Shown here piece after piece: positions 37,591-51,140 of a stretch of DNA of 64,000 nucleotides. Under the pieces are notes generated by a model, which searched no databases, had not been told where the DNA came from, and saw only the letters and a program-made list of their open reading frames with translations. This stretch comes from Casuarina equisetifolia (taxonomy: Eukaryota; Streptophyta; Magnoliopsida; Fagales; Casuarinaceae), in contig CM052356.1 in the NCBI GenBank assembly GCA_028551475.1, forward strand, positions 29,787,884 through 29,851,883. Direction: 5' to 3'. Every line of letters starts with the position of its first letter. Position 1 is the first letter of the stretch. Both the position numbers and the translations under genes were made by a program.

Positions 37591-40150
37591 ATCATCATTC
37601 TCTTACAATTGATGTGATACATTTACATCTTTAACAAATCATTAGGCTTAGGAAGGAGAGGGGGGGGGAGATATGATTAGTACTCACAATTGTTAATTTT
37701 TGCATAAATTAAGATTTTTAAAATTACTCATATAGTTTTCATAATTATGGATAAAATATATAGATGTAACAATGAGTAATTGCTAAAATTCATATTCCAA
37801 CTTACCAATTTATGGAAATAAAAACTCCATGATTTTATTTTTTTATTGGTGAGAATTTTTAGCGAAGGGATGCAAAACAAACTAGTGACTTTCATTTCAT
37901 CAATTGGTAAAATCCATGATTTTGAACTTAAGTGGGCAGGTGTTCAAATCCCTACATCCTTAAAAATCTCTTTCCCTCTCTCATTTATCTAAAAAAGAAA
38001 ATCCTTGATTTTGTTCTAGTAAAATTAAGGACATTTTCACACTAAAGATAAATGATATCTCTTTTTCAACATACATCTAACCAAAACTTTTGACTCCTCT
38101 ACTCTTCCATGAGTAACAACAATTATTGCTTTCATAGTAACATGATTAAGCCCTGTCTTTATCGATTTCCCACCTACAAAGAGATGTCAATTAAATAATA
38201 CATTAATTTCTTCCTCCAAATGCTCAAAAGCTCATGTCTCAAACAGTAAAATACAGCTATCGATAGCCTGTAGAAAATTGTTATTAAACCCTTTTTCTTT
38301 TCAAAGCTGATGTTAGAGTCTTTTTATGCATGTGGCCATCACTTGGGACGATAGGTCCTTGCAGAAAGATCGTCAAAGGGCGGCACATAATAATATTAAA
38401 AAGTAAAGTGAAGAAGAACAAGATTTTCCCATACAACGTGGTCTCATCATGACAAAATCATCTTTTGCCTTAAACCTTTATTTTTCATTTCCTTTTCCCT
38501 TTATCCTTCATGTCAGTCAGAAAAATACAGCTACCTTTTGATTTTACTATGCAGGTTGGTGGCCCAAAAAAAAGTGGAGTACTCGGAATTGGCAATAGCT
38601 TTTGGCTCCTCTTTACACATTGACAGCACCTTTCCTTACCGCTTTCCCTCACTCTTGCTTTTTCGTTTTTTATCTTAACTGGATGTCCTAGGAAGTTTGA
38701 CTCTTTATAGAAGAGTAACTCGATTTAATTCCAGGCCCTCTTCAATGAATGACCAAGGCCCCACGGCCAAGGACTTCATGATCTCACTGGAAAGCCTGCA
38801 AACAATGCTTATTTACTGCGATGGGACGACGCAGAGCAACCAGAGGTTAGAAAGTTTCTTACTAGCCTAAAGGAGTAGGTAGATGCTCCTTTTAAGTAGG
38901 ATCCAAATAACAGGTGACTTGTTATATTGTTTTCTAAAATATTTTTCATAAAAGAAGAATTTAAAATCTGATATCATCTTTAAAAATTTATTTTTGTCAC
39001 TTAGTTTAGTAACTCAGCGTTGCTATCAGATACCTAGTATTTTCTTTACTTAATTAAAAGAATTTACACAAAAATATATAGGTATTGACCAATCATTAAG
39101 CCTAGATGAGAAAATGAGACATTGTTTAGTGTTAATCCAGTTCATATAATTGTGCTTTCTGCTAGAGCATGAAATTCATCCACGACAAAACTGACAGGTT
39201 ATCCAACCATATTATATTGTCTTATACAGCTTTGCGTTTTGGGAAAAGGGCCCTATAGTTCAAGGGGTGGTTTGGAGCTCGCATCATCCATAGAATTTTA
39301 GAGGTATTTGTGTGAAAGCAAAGACCTCTTGCCAAACGAAGAACACATAGGGACAGCCACTGACAGTGCCAATAAAGATAGGAACAGTATCTCTACAGTG
39401 CCCTAAGGTCAGTTTGCAAAGACATTAGATGTTTTCAGTTGTCATCAAGTGCCCATGTTACGACCAGCTGCCAACAGCAACAACCTTAGGAACATTAGTT
39501 GTAAAGCTACACGAACTTTTCCTTTTTTCCTTTTTGGTTGTCCTTATTCACAAATAACTTTAAAATTTAATTTCAAAATTAACCTTGAGTAGAAGAAATT
39601 ATTTTATATCTAAATATTAACAAAGCTTCTATAGTATTGACGTGATGTAACCTTTTGTAATGATGGATGGTCTATTAAAACAAATATTTTACCTGACGCT
39701 TGAAAGTATAAATTTAGTTACATGCGTTTAAAACAAAAACAAAAAACAAGAAACAAATGCTAGGCTTAGATGATGACCTAAAGGACTCGAGCTAGGGGAG
39801 TTCTGCCGAGTCCAGCCATCCCCAGAAGCTGTACAGGTTTACTGAAGACAGTGATCTGCAGAGAGCAAGAACTGACGCTCTGATGAACTCTCACGTGCAC
39901 CACTATGCGGTAGCACCGGAACACATTAATGTTGGTGGAGAAAGTATCAATCCTATTAAAAGGCTATAACCCTAACTTTCCCTTCTTTATGATTTTATTA
40001 TCATCTCCTTCTGATACACAAAAGTGCCTGGCGCGGCTTTCGAGAACCGAAATAGGATTGCTTCGGGAACAAACAAAAGAAAAAAATGAAAAAGAAGTTG
40101 GATTGCAACTGCAAAGACAGCAACCCCTTTTGCTTTTATCATACATCCAT
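37591..40150. other. intergenic region without recognised genes
   Basis: Short frames only. A G-run lies at 37661-37669. 38400-39500 is less AT-rich but shows no domain. Confidence 0.5.
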
Positions 40151-40257
40151 TATTAAATCTCGGGGTTTCGGTATTTTACTGCTGCTCTGTATTTCATTTT
40201 CTTGTTAAAGTCCCTTTGACTGCCCTCCTCTTTAACAATTTGAGGCGTGGATTAGTT

Positions 40258-40313
40258 AATCTCTCTTCCTGTCTCTTTTTCTCTGTCTGTCTCTCTGTCT
40301 GTCTGTCTCTCGG
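40258..40313. repeat. CT/CTGT-type pyrimidine microsatellite
   Basis: A run of TCTCTCTTCC, CTGTCTGTCTCTCTGTCTGT units. A shorter CT run follows at 40887-40901. Confidence 0.9.
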
Positions 40314-41522
40314 TACTACTTCATGGTCATTAAACAACCTTTAAGAGCCACAGTTTCTGGGTTGTGCAAATTCAAGCTTCTTGGTCATCAGGGACACGCG
40401 GTCAGGTAGGTTCCTATGCTTGTTTTTCATGCGAACTTGCTCTGTCTTTCTTCCTGTCCTTGTTGAGATTACTAGTTTGTCTTACTTTCACTCTGGTGTC
40501 GGTGTTTGAAGATCTGGGTCGAAAGGATTTGATATCTTTTCGTCATTTTTCTACGCCATTTGATCATAACGGAGCATTTCCAATTCAGTTTCCTCGGCCC
40601 TTTTCATCTCCAGTGCTTGTTTTTGGAAAATTTTGCAACGGCTAAGCTTTCAAAAGCTCCTTTGCGGGAGACGCCCACTTTGTCATTCTTGTGGAAGAGA
40701 TCTCTGTATCTCCAACTTTTAAACTCCTTACATTCCTTTATGATGTTCTTTTTTTCCGGATTGTAATGCAGTAGTAAATCTTTTGTCTATTACTTTACAG
40801 AATGAGCTTCGGCCAGAGCCGTCTGATACGAGATTCCTGATTCATCTTCCTCTTGGATTCGGACTTGCCCAACTTTCTCTTCAGGTAACTCTCTCTCTCT
40901 CCCATTTCTGTTCTTGGAAAAACCATCGCTCTTTCTCTGCTGTCAGACTTTTTCTGAGGCATCCTGTCTCTTGCTGTTCTTCGTTATGATGGTTATGAGA
41001 TCAAAGGCAATCATCTGCTTCTAGGATGCATTGCCATTTATGCACCGTCCTCCCTCTGCCGTAAACGTGGCAGATGATCATGATAAATCTCCAAAACCCG
41101 AGTTCCCATGGCGTACGACAATCATAGATTCACAGTGCAGTTTTTGCGTTAGAATCCTCACAGTGACGGCAATGCCCTCGCTTCCATTGAATTAGCATGT
41201 AAAGCTTTGTTGGGCATTGTCGTCAGCTCAGGTTACTGTTTCTTCCCGCCGCTAAGATTTACTCCCATTGTTGTCCACCCAAGCAAGCAACCTGCAGCGA
41301 CCCAGAAAAGGAAATTCACCTCACATGCTGCTGTTTAGGGTACTGCCCTTTCTCTACTTTTGGGCAAGATCGTGAAGTCCGGGGGTTGAAACCCTTCCCC
41401 CATCCTGGACCAAATGACGAAAACACCCATATGGGACCCAACTGGTAGACAGGAACTACTGTGGTGATATAAGAAATGGGTTTCATTTTTAGAACGAAGA
41501 GGTGTAGTGTTGTGTGGAGTGA

Positions 41523-41540
41523 CCCCCCCCCCCCCCCCCC
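41523..41540. repeat. poly-C homopolymer
   Basis: 18 consecutive C, rare in AT-rich plant intergenic DNA and prone to length error. Confidence 0.9.
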
Positions 41541-43500
41541 TCTAGAATCCATAAACGAATGTTAGGCCAAGAGCCACTGTTTTGTGTGGTTGGTGGGGGA
41601 CTCGATGAGTTTAGCCTCGGCCCTCGTGCCTGTTTGGTCAGGTGGAGTCAGGCCTCAGACCCAAAACTGCCATTAAAGTAATGCTTCTTTTCTGGTACAT
41701 TGGCCATCGAGTTTGAAACAATTTGAAACGCAAGGAAAAGTTAACCCTGTAATCATCCCAGTGGATGGTTTCGATTTCAGAGGTCCTGCAGAATATATTG
41801 TATTCTAGATGCTGCCATTATTCTATGACGTAACAGTTATTTGGGCCTCAACTTGGGGGAACGGGGTGAAGTGGACGGGTTGTTTCTAGGTTGATGAAGG
41901 GTAGTAAAGGAAACTAGTGTATAGTGAAGCCTGCGCAAATCTAGCTAATCCGAGGCTTCTGTGGTAAGGGAAGTGAAAGGGAGGGTGAAGGGAAAGCAAG
42001 CAATGCCATTCCCAAACCGTACACCCATTCCCTCTTTTCTTGCCACATTTACTCGGCCTCATAATGTGCAGACAGCGTGGAGCAGAAGACACGCAGTCAA
42101 GGCAAGCCTTCATGTCCCCAGCTTCTTACTACACTCTATCTAGCGTCTACAGAGTCTTGCTCTTTTATGATAGGACAAGACTACCCATCCAAGGCTGCTT
42201 CTCAAAGGAGAGAAGGAAGTGGACGAAGAGAGTACCATAGTAATCACTGTTTTCACTTTTTTCTCTGCACTTAATTCATGTTCATTTTGGCCAATATGTG
42301 CTGAACCAAACGGTCCTTTTTCTGAGACCATTTTGAAGGAATTGAAAAACTCACATCTGTATCTCATTGTTTTTATGGCCTTTTGATGCCAGGCTTCTTG
42401 TGGGAGAAACAACAGGAGGGGGTGAAGCATGGGGACGCTTGTGGCTATCACTACGCGGGAGAATGAATCGTGGTTTATCTTTATCATGGGAATGTCCGTG
42501 AAGCAAAGAAATTCCTTTGGTTTATTTGTGGGTTGTGATGGTTTTAGACGGAACCCCGTTTCCCAAGTCCAAGCTTCGCACCTAGCTCTACTCTTCTTCC
42601 TCTTCTGCTTTTTCGCCTTTTGATGGTGGTGCTGGTGGTGGTGATATTGGCGGGACGGCTCAATCTCATAATTTTCTGATACAGTTTTTCTTCTTTTCTC
42701 ACTTACTCTTTTCATGACGATGGTGATGTTGTTCACATTGAAAGTTTATGCAATGGTTCTTTCTAATGACAATAACTTGCGCCTTTGGGTTTCGCATTTG
42801 TGTCTTGCTGCTTCCTGAAGAAAACCCTATTCCTTCAGGAGCCAAAGAAAGAAACCAAGTGAGGTAGATTTATGCAGTAACTCAAGAAACAGTGAACTCT
42901 TAAAGGAGTTGGTGAGTAAAGCTTTAATTTTGGTGTCCCTAAATCTGCAAAGCCATAGAGATTCAAACGCTGTTTATCATCAATACGAGATTTTCTGTCA
43001 ATCTCTGCGTTTGTCTTTTCATAATATAGTTTTGTTTTCTCTTGGAAAATGTGGGGTTTGTTGGCATTCAAATTCAGCAATGCCCAAGGAAATTTCGTTT
43101 CGTTTTGCACACCCATTTCAAGAAACAATATAGATGTTTGTCCCTGAGGTTTTCCTCTTCTGCATTACCTCTTCCCATTTTTTATTTTGTTGGGTTTTAA
43201 TAATTGCTTTGCAATTATCGTTAGATTCTTGTTTCTGGGTCTGGTGTTGAGGGGACAATGCAAGGACCATAGGGTCCTGTGGGAATAGTCTAATATATTG
43301 TCTAGTGTCCCTACTATCTCCGCACAATCACTTAAGATTTTGGATAGTAGCTTATAGATTGAGCAGAAAACAGTTAGTGATATACAACATATGAATGACG
43401 GGAGGCAGGCCCGTGGAAGTGTCCTATCAAGTTTATGAACGGCCATGACTTATCCTGCTTTTAGTTTCTGTATGCTTATTATATTACCTTATACAGGTAG

Positions 43501-46500
43501 TTTTGGAAGTTCTGATATCCTTTGTGGGACCTGTAAGCAACGGTAATTTCTCTGGATGTCCTTACTTTGCAAGTCGAAAGGGTCACGTTCTCTGAGTTTT
43601 CAGCCAGAAACCGACTTTACACTGCGCTGTGTTTAGGTTTTGCTTTTTTGTATTCCTGGTCTTAGGACTGCAGCCTTCACAAAAGTTCTTGAAAACCTTA
43701 TCTTTTCGTTGATTTTGCATATTTTTTCACACGAAATTTTCCTGGAAATGAAACATATTTTTACCAAACTCGCGTACTGCCTATACTGCATAAACTGCAT
43801 GACCCATGGGTCTCTCTGAGATAAACGTCCTTTAGATATGTTCATCCGCTAGTTTCTTTGAAGAATCCAGAGGAAAAAGAACATTAGATCACCTCTGCAC
43901 TTTATCATGGAAGTAAGGGAAGTTCTTTGGTGGGGCATAGCTTTAATGGTGATATCCTGAAAAGGGATGCTAGAGTGAGAGAACAGAGATCTTAAGCTTC
44001 CCTCTAAATAACAAGGAGAATTTTATTTCCTGTTTGTTCAAGGAACTTCTGAACAGATGAGAATGTTTTAGTTAGATAACAAGTTTTCTCAAGAATCATC
44101 AGATAACAAAACTTCCAATATTTTCTACTTTTCCTCTGTTTCTCCCCTCTTGTTTACACGTCTCAATTTCAGAGCACTTTTTGTGCTAAAAGCCGCATGT
44201 CCTGCACTAGTTGGAAGCATTAGCTAGTTATGGAAACCTATGCAGCATGGCCCCTCCATCTTGTAATTCTCGAAATTGCATATCTTCGGCTACTGATACA
44301 AAGATTACCAAGAAGGCAAAAGGGAAAACGAAAGTGAGGCCGAACGAGAAGATAACAAGAAGCAAATACAAATAACGAAAGCCCAAATGATTATCTGATA
44401 TAAACAGTACCTTTGGTTTGTCAGAATGCTATACAGGCCATGATATATGTTCGTCCCAATAGCTGGCCCGATTCTCCGTAAAAGAGTAGCCATGCATATC
44501 ATGTTTCGGTGTCTGCTCCGGAGTACGAATAACAGGAAAACGATAACCTAGTCTCCCCATTTTTACAGCACAGTATGGTGGAATCAAATCTTAAGTTGAT
44601 ACTCCTCTGTTTCAGAAATGACAAAAAGAAAAAAAGACTTTGATGTTCCTCGGTTTTTAGATCTATTGTGTGTTTGATTTTCGTTTCCTTTTTGGTTAAG
44701 ATGAATTCCATCTCTCTCCCTCCCTCAAGAGAGAGTAGCAGGAATATTAGAGTACTTGGCCGTCACTTATCATCCCATACAAGAACATCATCATTCAAAT
44801 CTGTTAAGCATTTTGTAGTAAAAACTTTACATTATTTAAACCTTAGTTGAAAACTCCCTTTACCCGAGAAAAAAAAAAAACAAAAAAACAAAACAAAACA
44901 AAACAAAGACTTACTCTTGGATCAAATTTTAGGTAAAAACAAGTTTTTTATTATAATATTAAAATCCATGTTCAAAGAGAGTAAGTCTTTATAAAAAGTA
45001 TAAATGAAAATATATGTTAATCTGATATATATACATGTATATATATATATATATCATATTATCAATATAGTCAACTTGTTCTTGGCTCAATGATAAGCTA
45101 AAGAACCCTCAAACCTATCAGGCCAATAGTAGGGACCCCTCAAAGTTAGAAAAATATATATACTAATGATGCTATGTAATAAAATTTTAAGTTATACTGT
45201 TTAAAAACTCTAGAAAAAAAGGCTTTTGCAACTAGCAAATGACAACATTTTTCAATTCAAAAACCATCACCAGATATTGAATCCATGTGAATCTTGTTCC
45301 CGGCCTCAAGTGATGGCTCGACTTCCACTGTTCCTATTTTCCATTTGAAGGCCGCAGAGTGAAAATTAGGAACTTCATAATTTAAAGTATTCCTGATTGA
45401 GAATCTAATATGAAGACAATGATTGAGAATCTAATATGAAGACAATCGTGGAAGAGTAGGTTTGCTGATGAATATCTTCATGTTCGATTCCACTTGATTG
45501 CAAATGAAAAGGCTGAATAAGTTTTGTAAACGGAACAACCTATTACAACAACCCACAACCAACAAAACTTAACCAAATAGGAGCGGATGGAATAAACAGA
45601 TGAAAGCAGTGGAAAACTTAATCAGGGAACATATTTGTGAGAAACTAATGAACCTTGAAGCGAAGGGGGTTTGTTTTCGATAATAGATGACACGGTTTTC
45701 AATGATTGTCATAATTTGGAAATCGCTTCAAAATTTCCTAAAAATTTTAGAGGATCTTAATCTTTGACCTTGATTACCAACCCAAGCAAATATCTTGGCT
45801 TCACCATGGTCACCATTTCTTTTATTTGAATAAGATAGTCAAAGGATAATTAAGACGAGAAGACACAAAAGATGAAAACCACTATCAATTTCATCAAAGC
45901 TTTTCTGAAATCAGTCAAAAAGCTAAGGCAAGTTGATGCCAAGCTCAAAATGCGAGATTGGACCACTACACTTTGGGAACTTCACCACTTAGTCATTTGG
46001 TAACGAGGGTACTTTGTCTTTTTACTTACATAACTAATGAATTAAAAGAGAGCCTATTTTTCCTCAGCAAAGCATATGAGCTCAATACAATACTGACAAT
46101 CTAAATACTCATAGCCCACGTTTTCAAAGAAACATTCAATTAAAATAGACATAAAAGCATTTGAATACTAAAAAGTTTATCTACCAGCATTCAGTTCACA
46201 AATTTTGTACTTGAAACAAATACATTGGATCAAAATATAAGTTTGATAAATGTTGTTAAGAAGTTTATGCTCTAAGAATTGATGACACAAAAATAAGGGT
46301 CACCCCAACTCAAGTACCATTTAAATAAATAAACTCCTATGAACAATGTGTTAACTGACCCCTTGAGTTACTAATGTGGAAAGCAAACATTTAGGTGAGT
46401 ACTAGTAGTTATTTGAATCAGTGTAATAACCAAAGACTGGCATTAGACAATCATATTGTCATATGTTAACACTTAAAGCAATACTTGCCCTTAATGTACA

Positions 46501-48109
46501 TTCTTGAATCATGCTAAACATAAAGAAAGGAAACAGAAGAGAATAAAGCCTATTAAAAGGAATGACAAGTTCATTAAGACATTCTCAATTTGAGCTCATA
46601 GACCTTAGGTGTTGATGCAATGAAAAGCATTCCTAAGAAGCTTTCATGCACTATGGGCCAAGATGAAGTTGTTGAGGGGAATGGTATGCACCTCACCTAA
46701 CACTTTAAGCTTTTAACTTGATGATAAGGCTAAAAGGTGTTAATAGGAGGTGTCACTTCCATAGGCACCACACACAAGCAAATTGCTTGTGTATAAAAAA
46801 TTTTAAAGTTGAAAAACTTTCAACATACACAAGATTGCTTAGAAACTTTGAGTTCTATATCTAGTAATTTACTTTGTTATTTTCTGTAATGGGGCAACAA
46901 AGAAGATAGTAAGGAACCTGCTTTTTCACAAGTGAACGAAGTAAATCAACGTTGATTATCATTTCAAGAAAGAAATGTTAAAACAAAAAAATATTGCAAC
47001 ACATCATATTTCAACCAAGAAGCAACTTGCAAACTTATCCACCAAAACACTTTCTATTATGACAATATTGACTCTTTTTTTTTCAAGCTAAGAGTATTTG
47101 AATTATTCAAATTTTCAGTTTAAGAAACTGTGTTAATGGAGAGATCTTAGTAACAATACATTGTAGGACTTGGTATTTTACTTATTTACATTTATGGATT
47201 ATCTACCTTCTTAGGTTCTTGATGGTATCCATATTTCCTAATTGTATTTATTATTTATTTTCATATATAGCTAAATACCATGTAAAGTATATTAAGCTTA
47301 GGCATATGTTACAAGCTTATAGGGGCCTAAATTGGTAATGATAATTAAGTAAAATAAGTTAAGGGACTTAACAATATATATATGGGCAACAATATATAAC
47401 TTATCATCATAGCAAAATTAATACAACTGAATTCACTCATCTTTTTGGCTTTCTTTCATTTTCCTTCTTACATCTCGTCTTGCAACATCATTTTTTCAAA
47501 ATATACTTAGTGAGGAGTGTATAGAAAGATCAAAGCCTTTTTTGCAGTGAGGCTTTAAAGCCGAAGAAATGAACAGTTTTTATATGCTTCAATTGAAGAA
47601 ATTGCATAGGCTTTTGCTAACGTTGTATTGACTGGGTTTATAAGTTGTTTCTAGGAATTCTAGATATAACTATGGCTGTTCCTATGGGAGTACAACGCAT
47701 ATATAACCAACATTTTTGCGTTGTGAAAAAACTAACAATGTTGATAGAAATATTGACTTCTTTCCATCTTTTGTAGTCAACAAATTCATATGTTGGATTA
47801 TAGTTATTTTCATGATATCCAAAAGAATGAAGTTTTTTCAAAAAAAAAAATCTTAAATATATCGTACAATTTAAGAAGTTATCATAATAACTTAAGTAAG
47901 ATAACCACTAAAAAATTATTTGAAGACCTTTTTGTAAATAAATTTCATAGATAATGATAGAATTAAATTTTATAGATTAAAAAGTGTATCATAAATCACA
48001 TAAATGTTTGACACTTTTCATGATTATTGCATACGTATTTTAATTTCAAAATTCACACAATATCTATATAGTCACTATAAAAATCCTAACAATCTTAACA
48101 ATTGATATT
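43501..48109. other. intergenic region without recognised genes
   Basis: Contains an A/AAAAC-rich run (44867-44907), an AT microsatellite (45028-45055) and a perfect 26-base tandem duplication (45395-45446). No gene recognised. Confidence 0.5.
45395..45446. repeat. perfect 26-base tandem duplication
   Basis: The unit starting GATTGAGAATCTAATATG occurs at 45395-45420 and again, identical, at 45421-45446. Confidence 0.95.
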
Positions 48110-49690
48110 AGAGTAAGGATTGTGTCCAATGGTTTGTGTTTCAACAAATAATTTGCGCATAGTGCCATGTTGTAAAATGGAAGAAGTCGTAAGAATACAA
48201 CGATGTGATTCACTTCGTAATCAAATTATCACTCTCTTCGTCACTTCTTTTTTACAATTTCAATTTACCCTCATCTGGTTTTCTTCATTCTTATCTCCGT
48301 TCTAGCAACGTAAAATTATGCAACTTGTCTCTACTTTAAGAAAAGCCTCAATTACCAAGTCATCATCAATCATTAATCAAACAGATTTGTTATCGTGATT
48401 TGTCGCTCTCGCATACTTATCATCCTATGCCATGCAAAGTATCTTCAAACTATTAGGGATAATGTTCTCTCACCTGCCAAAGCCTATCATGCCCCGTTTC
48501 TTTCCAACTCTAAAGCCATAGCAAACAAAGATTTCATAAAGAAATTCATAGTTGAAATGAGAATAGAGAAAGTGGCCCCCACTTTCAACTAGATTACCAA
48601 TATATTAGAATGCTAAAACTTACTATTAAGTTCTTGTTTGCTTCTTCGAAACTTCAAAAAGGAGTGTTACACTTTTCCCATACATATTTTGATGTTCAAA
48701 ACTACGTTACAAGCTATAACGAATCACGAGAAGGCAAGCCAGCAATTGCAACCATTTTTGAAGGGACAAACTCACTATGATAGTTAGCTGAAAGCAGAGG
48801 TTTACAAGTAAGATCAGAGTAGTCTCAATTCTAGGGCCAACCACCTCGGCATAAAATAGAGTTCACACATAGTGGCATTAGTGTAATTGACCCAAATTTT
48901 TTGACCTAGACTATTTAAAAATTCTTTTGAAGTTAAGCTATTGGTAGAAGGAGAAAGAGTTGCATCTAGAAGTTCTTTCTTATTATTTATTTTAGTTTAA
49001 TATCAAGAAAGTTATCAGAAGGGAGAGGTTATGAAATACTTCACCAAAGGGAGAGGCAATGTCAATCTCTCACTCGTGTGGGATATTCTTCGACTTAAGC
49101 GTGAGAATTTTTAACCCTAACTATAATGGAATAGCAATTTTGGGGACCAACCCAATGAGTGAATTTTGGCAATAAGAAGATAGTTTGGCAATAGGTTGGT
49201 TTTCAGCTAAAGAAATCTATTGGTGGTAGGTGTAAGATATGCATTGGGCATATATTTGGTTTCCTCCAATATATCTACTTTTGTAGGGGCAAATTTTTGC
49301 ATGAACAAACTCTACAAAAAAAATTTTATAGTTGAAAAACTTCCACGATATATAAGTATAGAGCCACAACTTATTTATAGATGCATGAAATGTGTTATTT
49401 GTGTGCATTTGCTTTTGTAATAATCTTTTTGTGAGCAAGTGGAATGCATTTATCTTTTTTTCTAAACCATGTAATGAACATTTTGGCAAACAACCAAAAC
49501 TAGTGAATTATACATGAATCATATAATTATGTTTAAGAATTATAGAAGCAAAAAGCTGTCACTAGTTATATTATTCCTTTTTGTAAAACCCAAGTATGTT
49601 TAAAGCTTTTTAACCATTAGTTATCAAGATTTGTAGTAGATTAAGAAATTCATTGAGAGTCATGATTAAAAATAAAAAAGATTAAAAAAT
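48110..49690. repeat. repeat modules shared with 54.4-56.1 kb and 59.3-61.4 kb (copy 1)
   Basis: 48340-48750 matches 55800-56075 and 61010-61370 (module c: TCAATCATTAATCAAACAGA, CCCGTTTCCTTCC, CTTCTTCGAAGCTTC, GTTCAAAACTACGTTACA). 48990-49530 matches 54420-54930 and 59300-59940 (module a: GAGGTTATGAAATA, TATAGAGCCACA, CAAAACTAGTGAATTATACA). 48110-48300 also resembles 49700-49925. Here module c lies left of module a, and no SAMDC promoter piece lies between them. No coding frame is conserved. Confidence 0.75.
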
Positions 49691-51140
49691 CTAACGATTG
49701 GTTATGCCTCTCGATTTCCCTTCTCTAGAAATGAATTCCCATTATTTTTGTTGGAGTATAGAATACATACCAAAAACAACGCCGCAACCTCTACGAAAGG
49801 AAAAGGCCGAAAGAATTCGGAAATTCGATTCACTTTATAACCAAATTCACACACTCTCCCCATTGCTTCTTTGCAATCTCAATCAACCATCATATGGGAT
49901 TCTTCGTTCTCGTCTCAGCACTGTGCATTTGTCTGATGGTAAAAATTGCAATAGCAACCTCTGTAGACCACCCCTATATTCTAAAAGAGGTATTTCTCTC
50001 CTTTTTGTGTTTCTCTTTTTGATCACCCCAATCTAAATCTGCTAAAAGCGCCAAACGATCAGCTGGATGCCGCATCAACTCTAAGCGGCCAAATAAACAA
50101 AAAGAATGGCTTGAAACACTTCCACATCCCATCTTGGTTTTGGTATCTGCAAAAAAGTGGAGGCGCGGCCGTAAAAAGATATGATTATGGTATTCGAATT
50201 CTTGCCGATTGTGTTTTAAGAAAGCAGATACGAGTCCCGAGGCCAGCCGTTGCCAATTCTGACATGAAAAGACTTACTTACAGAGTTCAGCGTTTTCGTT
50301 CAATCAGTGAGGAAAACACTTGAGCGTGTAAGAACTTGGTTTCTAATTTTGATATATGATTGAACACTTGGGATGTGTAGACACTTAAGAGGGGCTGTCA
50401 AGCCCTGCCCTCTCTATTGCTAAAGCACGTGGAGCTCCGATCTCTCCATTGCTAAAGCTGTTTTATCCACTCCATTGCGTCTTGTTACCAATAATGTTTT
50501 TTGGGATGGCTGCTACAGCTGCTATGGCAACTGTGTCAGTCAGTATGCTGCTGACATCGGCTTGAGGAAGTGTGAAGTATGAACTGACGCTTCGTTTGTT
50601 CCAAATTGTCAACTGCATTTCTTTTTTAGTGCTAGTTTTTCAGTTTGTTAATGACTGCCAATGAAATCTGTACGTGAAAGTTCAGCCTTCTGCATCACCG
50701 AAAGTGAACTGGAATGATCACAGGAAAGATATGAGCACAATCTAACTCACTAGAGACGCAAGAAAACTAATCAATCGGCCAAATAAATACAGGATTATTA
50801 TATGGGATGTATATCTAGCAGCCTCACACTGAAAAGAAATAGAAAGACACTGCGGGAAATAAATGGTTCCCATAAAGTGTTTGGGAATAACCTATACATT
50901 TAATTCCTATATACTCCAGGATTTGTAAAATTCCTACTTTCTTTCAAATTTTAATTACTGGGATGAAATTCACGTTGTGCCACTGAAGCTTGCGTTTAAT
51001 GGTAAAGATCGTGAAATTAGGTAAGCCGAAACAAAAACGCACAAATTTGCAAGTAAAAGCAAAACAAAATTGTATTAAGCATGCATCTCCTGATACAACA
51101 GCCACGGTGTTCACGCCAAAATTCCTCATCAGTAGCCGTC
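49691..51140. other. intergenic region without recognised genes
   Basis: Partly related to 48110-48300. The longest frames (49698-50036, 50111-50323) have no family signal. Confidence 0.5.

Larger units (their letters stand above)
40151..43500 (+). ncRNA. possible spliced noncoding transcript or long 5' leader
   Basis: This stretch is less AT-rich than its surroundings. It has pyrimidine-rich leader-like sequence (40258-40313) and at least two exon-like segments: one ending CGCGGTCAG|GTAGGTTC at 40405, and one bounded by ATTACTTTACAG (40789-40800) and CTCTTCAG|GTAACTC (40885). Joined frames contain stops early, so coding is not supported. No known microRNA sequence was recognised. It may be the leader of a gene I failed to identify or a long noncoding RNA. 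Direction and limits are inference. Confidence 0.25.

Noticed and set aside
41380..41430. tRNA-like GGTTGAAACC segment
   Set aside because: No acceptor or anticodon arms can be formed around it.
41523..41540. Poly-C run as a functional i-motif
   Set aside because: A homopolymer alone is not evidence, and length errors are common.
42140..42736. 198-codon open frame on the - strand with a His-rich stretch
   Set aside because: It starts at a non-ATG codon, is low-complexity and basic, and has no domain. The His-rich part reads a GGTGGTG simple repeat on the opposite strand.
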